A DNA stretch of 64,000 bases from Balneolaceae bacterium (GTDB lineage Bacteria > Bacteroidota > Rhodothermia > Balneolales > Balneolaceae), in the NCBI GenBank assembly GCA_018401935.1, contig JAGYJQ010000001.1, forward strand, positions 248,001 to 312,000. The letters run 5' to 3'. Shown in pieces: positions 1-6,998 of the stretch (positions within the stretch are counted from its first letter, which is position 1; every line of letters begins with the position of its first letter). The translations under genes and the position numbers were made by a program. The notes beneath the pieces are model-generated. The model saw nothing but the letters and a program-made list of their open reading frames with translations, did no database searches and was not told the origin of the DNA.

Positions 1-1066
1 TTTTAGAGTCAGTATACCCTCCCATGGATTCAGCTGTTAAGCATGAATGAACTGGATAAATAGAAAGATATGGTTGGTTTGCCACCTCATAGATCAAATC
101 TTTTGGACCAATAATTACGCCGTGTTCTTGAGAAATCTTGTCCAAATACAAATTAGGTGTATCTTTTAAGCGGCCATAAACTATTCTACCATTGATGTCT
201 AGATAGTCTTTTGAGAAATGGACGGCCCCACCATGTACCACTATTTGAGCACATTCTTTATTACCAGATTCAGTCACATTTGTGGGTATATCCGTAGCAT
301 TCCGGTCTTTTACCTCTATAATGGGGCAATCTACCCAAACCGCAATATCTTCCTGTCGGCAACTTCCAATATGTTGTTGGTTTAGATCATAAAAAAACAA
401 GTTTCCCGGTGTTAGTACATCAATGACAGAGAAGTTATCCATCAACGAACAGGTGGGAGTATCCCCATAATAAATGGGTAAATTAACGGTTTTCTTTAAC
501 TGGTTCATGGATGCCGTCAAGCCTTCTGAAAAAGCAAGAATGGACGCCCTATTAGGCTCTTGATACGAATTTCCTGCATGAATGTAACACCCAGCGAGTG
601 CTATATTTGTAAATGGCCGAATGGCTTCAATGAACTCGGATATCTCTGATAGATGGTCAATTGGTATCCCAGTCCGGCCGTAATTCGGGTCTACATCTAA
701 GAGCACGTATAAAGGGTTATCGAGAATGCTATCGAGATGTTTCAGGTGCTCAATCGAACTAGACAGCACCGTTAAATTACTTACATTATTAACCTGGTTA
801 ATGGATGTAAAAATACCTGGGTGTAAGGGGAGTGCTAGTAAAAAAGAATCCCAACCATCTTGTAAAAAATAGGCTAGCATATCCATGCTGGATACGGTAA
901 TGTCAGTAACCCCTAAATCTCGTATCCAGCGACCCACTTCAATAGATTGATGGGTTTTGAAATGAGGTTGAAATTTTATGGAATGTTGCTGGGCTTTATT
1001 ACTGATCCGTGAACTATTTCGAAGTACAATTTCTTTATCAAGAACCAAACGAGGTTTTTCAATCAT
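1..1066 (-). CDS. D-serine dehydratase / D-threonine aldolase-like PLP enzyme (partial)
   Basis: The reading frame starts at ATG 1066 and runs off the left edge after about 355 codons. The fold is the alanine-racemase-type N-terminal barrel. Residues 34-39 read PHFKTH, whose Lys37 is the expected Schiff-base lysine, and near the end PVHSC supplies the His and Cys that bind zinc in the D-serine dehydratase (DSD1) branch. D-threonine aldolases usually have His and Asp there, so a D-serine dehydratase-like activity (D-Ser to pyruvate and ammonia) is favoured but not proven. Family members are about 360-390 residues long, so only a short C-terminal tail is missing. The gene is divergent from the RimK unit, 65 bases away. 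No clear Shine-Dalgarno precedes the start. Confidence 0.8.
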   Translation of the reverse strand, partial: MIEKPRLVLDKEIVLRNSSRISNKAQQHSIKFQPHFKTHQSIEVGRWIRDLGVTDITVSSMDMLAYFLQDGWDSFLLALPLHPGIFTSINQVNNVSNLTVLSSSIEHLKHLDSILDNPLYVLLDVDPNYGRTGIPIDHLSEISEFIEAIRPFTNIALAGCYIHAGNSYQEPNRASILAFSEGLTASMNQLKKTVNLPIYYGDTPTCSLMDNFSVIDVLTPGNLFFYDLNQQHIGSCRQEDIAVWVDCPIIEVKDRNATDIPTNVTESGNKECAQIVVHGGAVHFSKDYLDINGRIVYGRLKDTPNLYLDKISQEHGVIIGPKDLIYEVANQPYLSIYPVHSCLTAESMGGYTDSK

Positions 1067-1131
1067 AGGATGAATGGGTGTATTGCTTTTGGAAAAAATG
1101 ACGTATTTTTAACATAATAAATGTTTATGAA

Positions 1132-1578
1132 TTGAAAGAAAACGATCTGCAAATAATTGGGCGAATAGAACGAATGGATATACCAGAATGGTTTCTATTC
1201 GGTTTAGAAGCAAAAATTGATACAGGTGCTTTTTCATCCAGTATACATTGCCACAGAATTGAAGCTTTTATAAAGAATACGCAAGAATGGGTGCGATTTA
1301 GCTTACTGGACCCAGAGCATGAAGCCTACAATAATAAAGTATTTGAGCTGCCCATTTCTGACGTTCGAGAGGTTAAAAGTTCAAATGGGTTAACAGAATC
1401 GAGATACTTCGTACGCGCGAAAATTCAACTAAATGACAGAATAATAGATACCGAATTTTCCTTAACGGATCGCTCTGAAATGAAATTCCCGGTCTTGTTA
1501 GGCAGGAAGTTTTTAATGAATCGCTTTTTGGTTGACGTTGCCAAAGTACATACTACCAAAAAATCAATGCAGAACTGA
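1132..1578 (+). CDS. RimB-like ATP-dependent zinc protease / retropepsin-like protein (DUF785 family)
   Basis: A 148-residue protein of the family annotated as RimK-associated ATP-dependent zinc protease, whose fold is retropepsin-like. The hallmark is KIDTGAFSSS at about residues 28-37, in which Asp-Thr-Gly-Ala is the aspartic-protease-type motif, followed by VLLGRKFL near residue 122. In other bacteria the partner modulates RimK-dependent glutamylation of ribosomal protein S6. The start used is TTG 1132, because the family has a short N-terminus before the DTGA motif; the only in-frame ATG nearby (1174) would cut into the first strand. It lies 41 bases before rimK in the same direction, and this pairing is what supports the role. 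Substrate and activity are not visible from sequence. Confidence 0.78.
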   Translation: MKENDLQIIGRIERMDIPEWFLFGLEAKIDTGAFSSSIHCHRIEAFIKNTQEWVRFSLLDPEHEAYNNKVFELPISDVREVKSSNGLTESRYFVRAKIQLNDRIIDTEFSLTDRSEMKFPVLLGRKFLMNRFLVDVAKVHTTKKSMQN

Positions 1579-1619
1579 TATGTATTCAAGAAATAAATAT
1601 AAACAATAGGGGTTTTATT

Positions 1620-2549
1620 TTGACACTTCACATCGGAATCCTTTCTAGGAATCCTAACTTATATTCAACTAGGCGCTTAAAAGAAGCCATTGAGTCAAAA
1701 GGTCACGTCGCTCATATTATTGATCACTTGAAATGTGATATCAATATTGAACAAGATGATCCGAAAATATTTTACAAAGGGGAGAGTCTCGACTTTCTAG
1801 ACGCAGTAATACCTAGAATTGGCTCAAGTGTAACCTACTATGGTGCGGCTGTAGTGCGTCAGTTTGAGATGATGAATGTATTCACTGCGGTGCACTCGCA
1901 GGCGCTTGTACGATCAAGAGACAAACTCAGGTCGTTACAGTTACTTGCCAGTTCAGGAGTAGGTCTTCCAAAAACGGTTTTCACAAATTACTCTAAAGAA
2001 GTAGATAGTTTGATTGATTCTGTTGGAGGCGCACCATTGATTGTAAAACTACTAGAAGGCACACAGGGATTTGGTGTAGTATTAGCACCTACTAAAAAAG
2101 CAGCCCAATCAATTATCCAAGCTTTTCACAGCATGAAAGCTAGAGTCATTGTTCAGGAGTTTATCGAAGAATCAAAGGGGGCGGACATCCGTGCGTTTGT
2201 CGTCAATGGTCGTGTGGTAGGGGCTATGAAGCGTCAATCCAAAGAAGGCGAGTTTCGTTCGAATTTGCATCAAGGTGGTACCGGGACCTTAATTCGATTG
2301 AGCCCAAGAGAACGAACGGCAGCTAAAACAGCTGCAAAAGCCATGGGTTTACCTATCGCTGGAGTAGATTTACTACAATCTAGTAGAGGCCCGCTCATTC
2401 TTGAGGTGAACTCTTCACCAGGATTAGAAGGTATCGAACGGGCTACACAAAAAGATATTGCTGCATCCATTGTCCGTTTCGTGGTGCAACAGACCTTAGA
2501 GAATAGAAACAAACCAAAACGTAGAAAACGTATAAAACAGAACGCCTAA
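1620..2549 (+). CDS. rimK: RimK-type ATP-grasp ligase (ribosomal protein S6 glutamyl ligase family)
   Basis: A 309-residue protein, close to the 300 residues of E. coli RimK. The N-terminal pre-ATP-grasp domain opens with HIGILSRNP; the ATP-grasp domain spans about 105-290 and shows VKLLEGTQGFGV, a glycine-rich nucleotide loop, RAFVVNGRVVGAMKR, and the metal-binding EVNSSPGLEGIE end motif. The family adds glutamates to the C-terminus of ribosomal protein S6 using ATP, but related ligases act on other acceptors, so the substrate is inferred. The start is TTG 1620, preceded by AGGGG at 1608-1612 at good spacing. The tail (about 297-309) is very basic. It overlaps the next gene by one base (TAATG), suggesting coupled translation. 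Confidence 0.88.
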   Translation: MTLHIGILSRNPNLYSTRRLKEAIESKGHVAHIIDHLKCDINIEQDDPKIFYKGESLDFLDAVIPRIGSSVTYYGAAVVRQFEMMNVFTAVHSQALVRSRDKLRSLQLLASSGVGLPKTVFTNYSKEVDSLIDSVGGAPLIVKLLEGTQGFGVVLAPTKKAAQSIIQAFHSMKARVIVQEFIEESKGADIRAFVVNGRVVGAMKRQSKEGEFRSNLHQGGTGTLIRLSPRERTAAKTAAKAMGLPIAGVDLLQSSRGPLILEVNSSPGLEGIERATQKDIAASIVRFVVQQTLENRNKPKRRKRIKQNA

Positions 2550-2947
2550 TGGACGTAGACTTATTATTTATCCCTTTAAATTCGTTACAGTGGAAAGAAT
2601 GTTCATCAAGGGGGTTTATTGAACCTGTTCAACAAGAAGGATCCAAATCAATACGAAGTATAGAAGCATATACACCTTCCGTTATTGAAGAAATACTCAA
2701 CTTTAAATATGTAGACCAAAACGATCTGTTGTTAATTTTGATCGATCCCATTAGGATACAAATTCCTATCAAAAGTGAATTAAACGACATTAAGCCAAAC
2801 AACAATGAGGAAGGTTTTGGTAATAGTAAGAGATACCCTGTGGTACATTTGCAAGGCAAGATATCTATTGATGCGGTTATTGATCGAATTCCTATCCAAA
2901 AAGATGCGGATGGCTTGTTTCATGTTCACATTGAAACCATTGATTAA
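2549..2947 (+). CDS. Hypothetical protein in the RimK unit
   Basis: An acidic 132-residue soluble protein that I do not recognise. It has no signal peptide or membrane segment. Its start codon shares a base with the rimK stop codon, so it is very likely co-translated with rimK, and a strong terminator follows at 2953-2997, making it the last gene of the unit. Visible traits are an aliphatic segment with alternating Ile/Leu and Asp (about residues 54-74), an Asn/Glu-rich linker (about 80-95) and an Ile/Asp-rich end. The position invites the idea that it is a substrate, adaptor or regulator of the ligase/protease pair, but nothing in its sequence shows that. Confidence 0.7.
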   Translation: MDVDLLFIPLNSLQWKECSSRGFIEPVQQEGSKSIRSIEAYTPSVIEEILNFKYVDQNDLLLILIDPIRIQIPIKSELNDIKPNNNEEGFGNSKRYPVVHLQGKISIDAVIDRIPIQKDADGLFHVHIETID

Positions 2948-2952
2948 TTCAC

Positions 2953-2997
2953 AGTAATCTATCGATTAACTCCTCGATTAGATTACTTTTACTTTTT
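2953..2997 (+). terminator. Rho-independent terminator after the RimK unit
   Basis: AGTAATCTATCGA at 2953-2965 can pair with TCGATTAGATTACT at 2974-2987, giving a 13-pair stem with one bulged T and an 8-base loop, followed by TTT and CTTTTT (2988-2997). It begins five bases after the stop codon of the small gene. Confidence 0.85.
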
Positions 2998-3007
2998 AAG
3001 GCCCTTC

Positions 3008-3046
3008 ATCTAAACTTCACGATTACTTTCTATACTACGTTTAGAT
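3008..3046. promoter_or_regulatory. Inverted repeat upstream of tonB
   Basis: ATCTAAAC at 3008-3015 is exactly repeated in inverted form as GTTTAGAT at 3039-3046 with a 23-base spacer, between the terminator and the tonB-like start. It could be an operator or an RNA stem in the tonB leader. No regulator is known from this window. Confidence 0.35.
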
Positions 3047-3082
3047 CATACGATGTTAAACTAGATTGATAGGAGGTAAGTC

Positions 3083-3769
3083 ATGAAAAATCCAGTCAGA
3101 ATTATCAAGCGCGATAGTACTCTTAGAAAAAACTATCTTATTACCCTTGAGGGTGGATTCATTTTATCGATACTTATTTTTATTGCTGCTTTTAAGGTGG
3201 ATTTAAATGTTGATACATCCGATAAACGAATCGTAATGCAACAACAAGAGGAGATTTTTATTGAAGAAATCATCCAAACCAAGCAGGAATTAAAAGCTCC
3301 GGCTCCACCCAGGCCATCGGTACCCATTGAGGTTCCAAATGATGAAATACTCGAGGATGAAATACTCGAGATCGATGCAGAACTAGATTTTGATGAGCCT
3401 ATGGATATTCCGGTTCCACCTAAACCTATTCAACAACAAGAAAAGGTGGAAGAAGAAATATTTGTGGTAGTAGAGAATCCACCGGTTTTAATAGGCGGAA
3501 TTGCATCTGTTCAATCGCACATAAGTTATCCTCCGTTGGCTTTGAAAGCGGGTATTGAGGGACGAGTAATTGTGCAGTTTGTTATTGATAAAACAGGGAA
3601 AGTATTGGATCCACAGGTTATTAGAGGAATTGGTGGTGGTTGCGATGAAGAGGCTGTTCGTGCTGTCTTGCAAGCTAAATTCCAACCAGGTCTACAGCGT
3701 GGAAGACCCGTGGCAGTACGATACACCTTGCCTATAACATTCCGAATAAACAGTAAAGACAATAGCTAA
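3083..3769 (+). CDS. TonB family protein (energy transducer)
   Basis: A 228-residue inner-membrane protein. A short basic N-terminus is followed by one membrane anchor (about 20-38), an acidic and Pro-rich periplasmic linker (about 55-130) and a TonB C-terminal domain (about 132-224) with the PPLALKAGIEGRV, DKTGKV and EEAVRAV signatures that the family uses to contact outer-membrane receptors. It passes proton-motive energy from an ExbB/ExbD motor to TonB-dependent transporters; neither motor gene is nearby. It has the best ribosome site in the window, AGGAGGT at 3071-3077, six bases before ATG. The gene stands alone between two terminators. Confidence 0.9.
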   Translation: MKNPVRIIKRDSTLRKNYLITLEGGFILSILIFIAAFKVDLNVDTSDKRIVMQQQEEIFIEEIIQTKQELKAPAPPRPSVPIEVPNDEILEDEILEIDAELDFDEPMDIPVPPKPIQQQEKVEEEIFVVVENPPVLIGGIASVQSHISYPPLALKAGIEGRVIVQFVIDKTGKVLDPQVIRGIGGGCDEEAVRAVLQAKFQPGLQRGRPVAVRYTLPITFRINSKDNS

Positions 3770-3802
3770 TCTAACTTACCATACAACCTAGCAATCATTG
3801 AT

Positions 3803-3839
3803 ACACGAGGTCCAACGATATTGGGTCTCGTGTCTTTTT
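3803..3839 (+). terminator. Rho-independent terminator after tonB
   Basis: ACACGAGGTCC (3803-3813) pairs with GGGTCTCGTGT (3823-3833) over 11 pairs, including two G-U pairs, with a 9-base loop, followed by CTTTTT. It lies 34 bases after the tonB-like stop codon. Confidence 0.85.
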
Positions 3840-4077
3840 GGATAAAAGAGATCGGGTGATATCCCAATGGTATAATTGTTGAGATAATCATTTGTGGTAT
3901 GGATACATAGCAGAGTATATTAGTGTCTCATAATGTATATTATGTAAAGTTAATATCATTCCATATAATCCTGCTTATCTATCTCTATCTACTTCCCCTC
4001 GTACTCCTCTATTATAGCTTGGCTTTATCCATTTTATACATGAACCATTCTATAATAAAGGAGTTCACGAATAACTT
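3840..4077. other. Intergenic region with no gene seen
   Basis: This stretch, part of the 308 bases between the convergent tonB-like and peroxiredoxin genes, is AT-rich and holds no credible reading frame, tRNA or strong hairpin. A GATATC-centred imperfect palindrome near 3855 is the only visible structure. Confidence 0.6.
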
Positions 4078-4536
4078 TTATTGAAGGACTTCTTTGATCT
4101 TATCAAAGTTTGGCATATGACTAGCGTCTTCTAATATCTCGGCATGGATCAATTTCATATCTCCGTCTAGTACAAACGCGCTTCGTTTGGCTACACCAAT
4201 CATCCCGAAGAAATCATTATTTAAAACCCCAAAATTAGTAGACTGCACCTTGTTGAAATCACTTAATAAGGTAAAATTAAGATTTTGAGACTGTTTAAAG
4301 GCTTTTAAACTAAAAAAACTATCAATAGAAATACCGTAAATATTTGCGTTCAACGACTCATATAGTTTCATGTTATCACGTACCGAGCACAGCTCCTCTG
4401 TACAAACGCTTGAAAATGCTAATGGGAAAAATAATAAAACGGTGTGTTTACCGGTCCCTGCTTCAATCGTAGTGTGATTTCCATCTGTATCTTGTAATGT
4501 GATGTTGGGTACGTTATCGCCTATTTGATAGCTCAT
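4078..4536 (-). CDS. Peroxiredoxin (AhpC/TSA family)
   Basis: A 152-residue cytosolic thioredoxin-fold peroxidase that reduces hydroperoxides. The FFPLAFSSVCTEELC segment carries the peroxidatic Cys45, with Ser42 in place of the usual Thr three residues earlier, and Cys50 close by. Arg117 in GVAKRSAFVL is the conserved active-site arginine. The sequence is closest to the AhpE / small one-Cys or atypical two-Cys groups; which cysteine resolves the sulfenic acid cannot be told. It is the last gene of a minus-strand run after der and a membrane protein, 14 bases downstream of the latter. Confidence 0.85.
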   Translation of the reverse strand: MSYQIGDNVPNITLQDTDGNHTTIEAGTGKHTVLLFFPLAFSSVCTEELCSVRDNMKLYESLNANIYGISIDSFFSLKAFKQSQNLNFTLLSDFNKVQSTNFGVLNNDFFGMIGVAKRSAFVLDGDMKLIHAEILEDASHMPNFDKIKEVLQ

Positions 4537-4550
4537 GTTAATATCGTTTT

Positions 4551-5159
4551 TTATGTTATTTCTGTATTAATTGGGTATCTGATTAAACTAAAAGTCAATA
4601 AAATCATTCCAAGACAAAATAAAATACTGCCCAACATTAACCCATGTAAAGCTCCATTAATGCTGAGTATAGAAGTTATATATGAACTTATAAAGGCTGT
4701 GACGGATCCTAAAAATGTCCATTTCCATTTGAACAGGTAGGTGTTTACTCCGAAAAGAAGCAATGCAACTAGAATGGCACCGGCCTGCATTATTAATTCT
4801 AATATGTCTTTTATCGCATAACTTGTTGGGATAATTGCGAAAAATATAATACCGATCAATGGAAGCAAGGTTAAGCTCACAGGAAAACGTGCAAATACTG
4901 GTTTAGAATCTCGAATAATTACAAATAAAGCAGATAGGACTAAACTTATGCTTACAAAATTTCCCCATGCTTCCACATCCCGTATCAGATAACTTGGCCC
5001 AAGTAAAATGTACATTTTAGCACCAAAAAAGCTAAGTAAACTACCTAGTAAATAGACTTTGGTTAGATTTCTTAGATTTAAAGAACTTGGAAGTAGAACA
5101 ATAAAGCATAAAAGAGCTACTGCAATCTCTAAACTATGTTTTATGTTTACGATCTCCAT
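4551..5159 (-). CDS. Hypothetical multi-pass membrane protein
   Basis: A 202-residue integral membrane protein with about seven hydrophobic segments and short loops; I do not recognise the family. I start it at ATG 5159 rather than GTG 5162. It lies seven bases after der and 14 before the peroxiredoxin on the same strand, so it is likely co-transcribed. Charged residues are few (a conserved-looking RD in the third loop, WKW in the sixth). No transporter or enzyme signature is visible. Confidence 0.7.
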   Translation of the reverse strand: MEIVNIKHSLEIAVALLCFIVLLPSSLNLRNLTKVYLLGSLLSFFGAKMYILLGPSYLIRDVEAWGNFVSISLVLSALFVIIRDSKPVFARFPVSLTLLPLIGIIFFAIIPTSYAIKDILELIMQAGAILVALLLFGVNTYLFKWKWTFLGSVTAFISSYITSILSINGALHGLMLGSILFCLGMILLTFSLIRYPINTEIT

Positions 5160-5166
5160 CACTCTC

Positions 5167-6474
5167 CTATTTCTGTTTAAATACCATCGTTATGGGTACT
5201 CCGGTAAACTTATAGGTTTCCCTTAGTTGATTCTCTAGGTAACGTCGATAATTAGCGGGCAAGTCTTGTGGGCTATTCATGAAGAACTTAAAAACAGGTG
5301 GATTAGCCTTTACTTGTGACCCATATTGAATCTTTAATTCCCTACCTCTTTTCATTGGTAATGGGCGTTTGTGAAGTGTCTTCTCAATAAAGTCATTTAA
5401 TTCGGATGTACTGATTTGTTTTTTTCTTTCTTCAATCACTTCATCACATAATTCCAGGACTTTATGAATGCGTTTCTTGTTAGTAGCAGAAATAGTCAAA
5501 ATGGGGATATAATCCATTTGTGGAACAGCTTCATATACCACTTTTTCAAATTCGCGTACCGTATGAGTGTCTTTATCGTCGATTAAATCCCATTTATTCC
5601 ATACAATAATTAGCCCCTTATTATATTCCTCTGCTTGTCTGAGTACGCGCTTATCTTGAGCATCGAATCCTCTCTCTGCATCTAAAATGAGCACTGCTAC
5701 ATCGCATTCGCGGATGGCTTTTTCTGTTCTTACCGTACTGTAAAACTCAATATTTTCTTTTACTTTTACCCTTTTTCTAAGCCCGGCCGTATCCATTAGT
5801 GTGTATTCTTTATCATTGAATGATAAGTACGTGTTAATCGTGTCACGGGTTGTTCCGGCAATATCGGTAACTATACATCGCTCATCGTCTACTAAAGCAT
5901 TAACTAGGCTACTTTTACCCACATTCGGTCGTCCTATAAAGGCTAGTTTAGGAATGTTTTCTTGTGGCTCGGGCTCATGCTCAGGTAATAGTTCTATTAT
6001 CCGGTCCATTAGCTCACCAGTTCCAGTGCCACTGATGGCTGAAATAGAGAATAAATCATCAAATCCTAAGCTATAGAATTCAGAAGCTTCTAGCCTTCTT
6101 CCTTCATTATCTGCCTTATTTGCGACGAGTAAAACGGGCTTTTTTTGCCTTCGTAAAATCTGTGCAACCGATTCGTCAAGCATATTAATGCCGGTTTTTG
6201 CATCAACCACAAATAGTATGACGTCGGATTCATCAATGGCAATGAGTACTTGTTCACGAATACCTACAGTTATTGTATCCAATTCATCGGGTAAATATCC
6301 GCCAGTATCTATAATATTGAAATCAACTCCGTTCCAATAGCTATCCCCGTAATGCCGATCTCTTGTTACTCCATAATCATCATGGACAATGGCTTTTCTT
6401 TCACCAACTAGACGATTAAATATGGTTGATTTTCCGACATTGGGCCGGCCGACTATGGATACTGTAGGGAGCAT
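5167..6474 (-). CDS. der: Ribosome biogenesis GTPase Der (EngA)
   Basis: A 435-residue protein with the two tandem GTPase domains that define Der. Domain 1 has the P-loop GRPNVGKS at 9-16, DTGG at 56-59 and NKAD at 119-122; domain 2 has GRPNVGKS at 181-188, DTAG at 228-231 and NKWD at 293-296. A KH-like domain occupies about 350-435. Der acts in the cytoplasm in maturation of the 50S ribosomal subunit. It is the first gene of a three-gene minus-strand run and its start region contains an inverted repeat shared with the divergent small gene. Confidence 0.97.
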   Translation of the reverse strand: MLPTVSIVGRPNVGKSTIFNRLVGERKAIVHDDYGVTRDRHYGDSYWNGVDFNIIDTGGYLPDELDTITVGIREQVLIAIDESDVILFVVDAKTGINMLDESVAQILRRQKKPVLLVANKADNEGRRLEASEFYSLGFDDLFSISAISGTGTGELMDRIIELLPEHEPEPQENIPKLAFIGRPNVGKSSLVNALVDDERCIVTDIAGTTRDTINTYLSFNDKEYTLMDTAGLRKRVKVKENIEFYSTVRTEKAIRECDVAVLILDAERGFDAQDKRVLRQAEEYNKGLIIVWNKWDLIDDKDTHTVREFEKVVYEAVPQMDYIPILTISATNKKRIHKVLELCDEVIEERKKQISTSELNDFIEKTLHKRPLPMKRGRELKIQYGSQVKANPPVFKFFMNSPQDLPANYRRYLENQLRETYKFTGVPITMVFKQK

Positions 6475-6516
6475 TTACGTAGTTATTTAGCTAAATTATA
6501 TAGTAAGATACGTAAA
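6474..6516. promoter_or_regulatory. Paired TACGTA palindromes between der and a divergent gene
   Basis: TTTACGTA (6474-6481) and TACGTAAA (6509-6516) form an inverted repeat in which each arm contains the palindrome TACGTA. The left arm starts at the first base of the der ATG and the right arm is 16 bases before the opposite gene, so a factor bound here could affect both. Function is inferred from symmetry only. Confidence 0.35.
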
Positions 6517-6532
6517 TATATAATCAGCTAGG

Positions 6533-6778
6533 ATGTTAAAGACTATTTTTGAAAACTTTGGATTTGTAGGTTCTTTGTTGCTCTCCCTTATTATCTTCTT
6601 GCTAATTATTCTGTGGTTAGCAGGGTTGGCCGGAATCACTCAACCCAAAGATGGTGGAAAAGTTCGATATAAGGCTTGGATGGTTTGGCTTGCTGTATTT
6701 GTTCCTGTGTACCCAATTGCTTGGATTATTAGCCAGATTTGGAATCATTACACCGTAATGAATACAAGTGAAAAATAG
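6533..6778 (+). CDS. Small two-helix membrane protein, unknown function
   Basis: An 81-residue protein with two strong hydrophobic helices (about 13-33 and 47-68) joined by a short basic loop with QPKDGGKVRYKAW. It is divergent from der and followed by 220 bases with no gene before the convergent helicase. The start ATG 6533 has a weak GG-rich lead. I recognise no family; the hydrophobic pattern and good codon structure argue that it is real. Confidence 0.6.
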   Translation: MLKTIFENFGFVGSLLLSLIIFLLIILWLAGLAGITQPKDGGKVRYKAWMVWLAVFVPVYPIAWIISQIWNHYTVMNTSEK

Positions 6779-6998
6779 TTAACATACTTAACTGCAATAT
6801 TTTATATAAATAACCTAATATATTTTTTAGCTTATAGATTCGGGTTGGATACAGAGTAAAATAAAATAGATATGTTGAAGAATGGGTCAATTCTCCCTGT
6901 CATATTTTTACTAGTCATACGTGATGCACTCAGGAGATCACCGAAAAAATCACCTTATTAACCTTGCACCATTAAAGGGAAACACAAGACAGTTATGG

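Noticed and set aside
3840-4077. Small gene or RNA in the gap before the peroxiredoxin
   Set aside because: No start codon with ribosome site and no stable hairpin; left as empty.
4525-4740. A 71-residue plus-strand frame across the start of the peroxiredoxin gene
   Set aside because: It is the mirror of the minus-strand membrane protein gene and has no family support.
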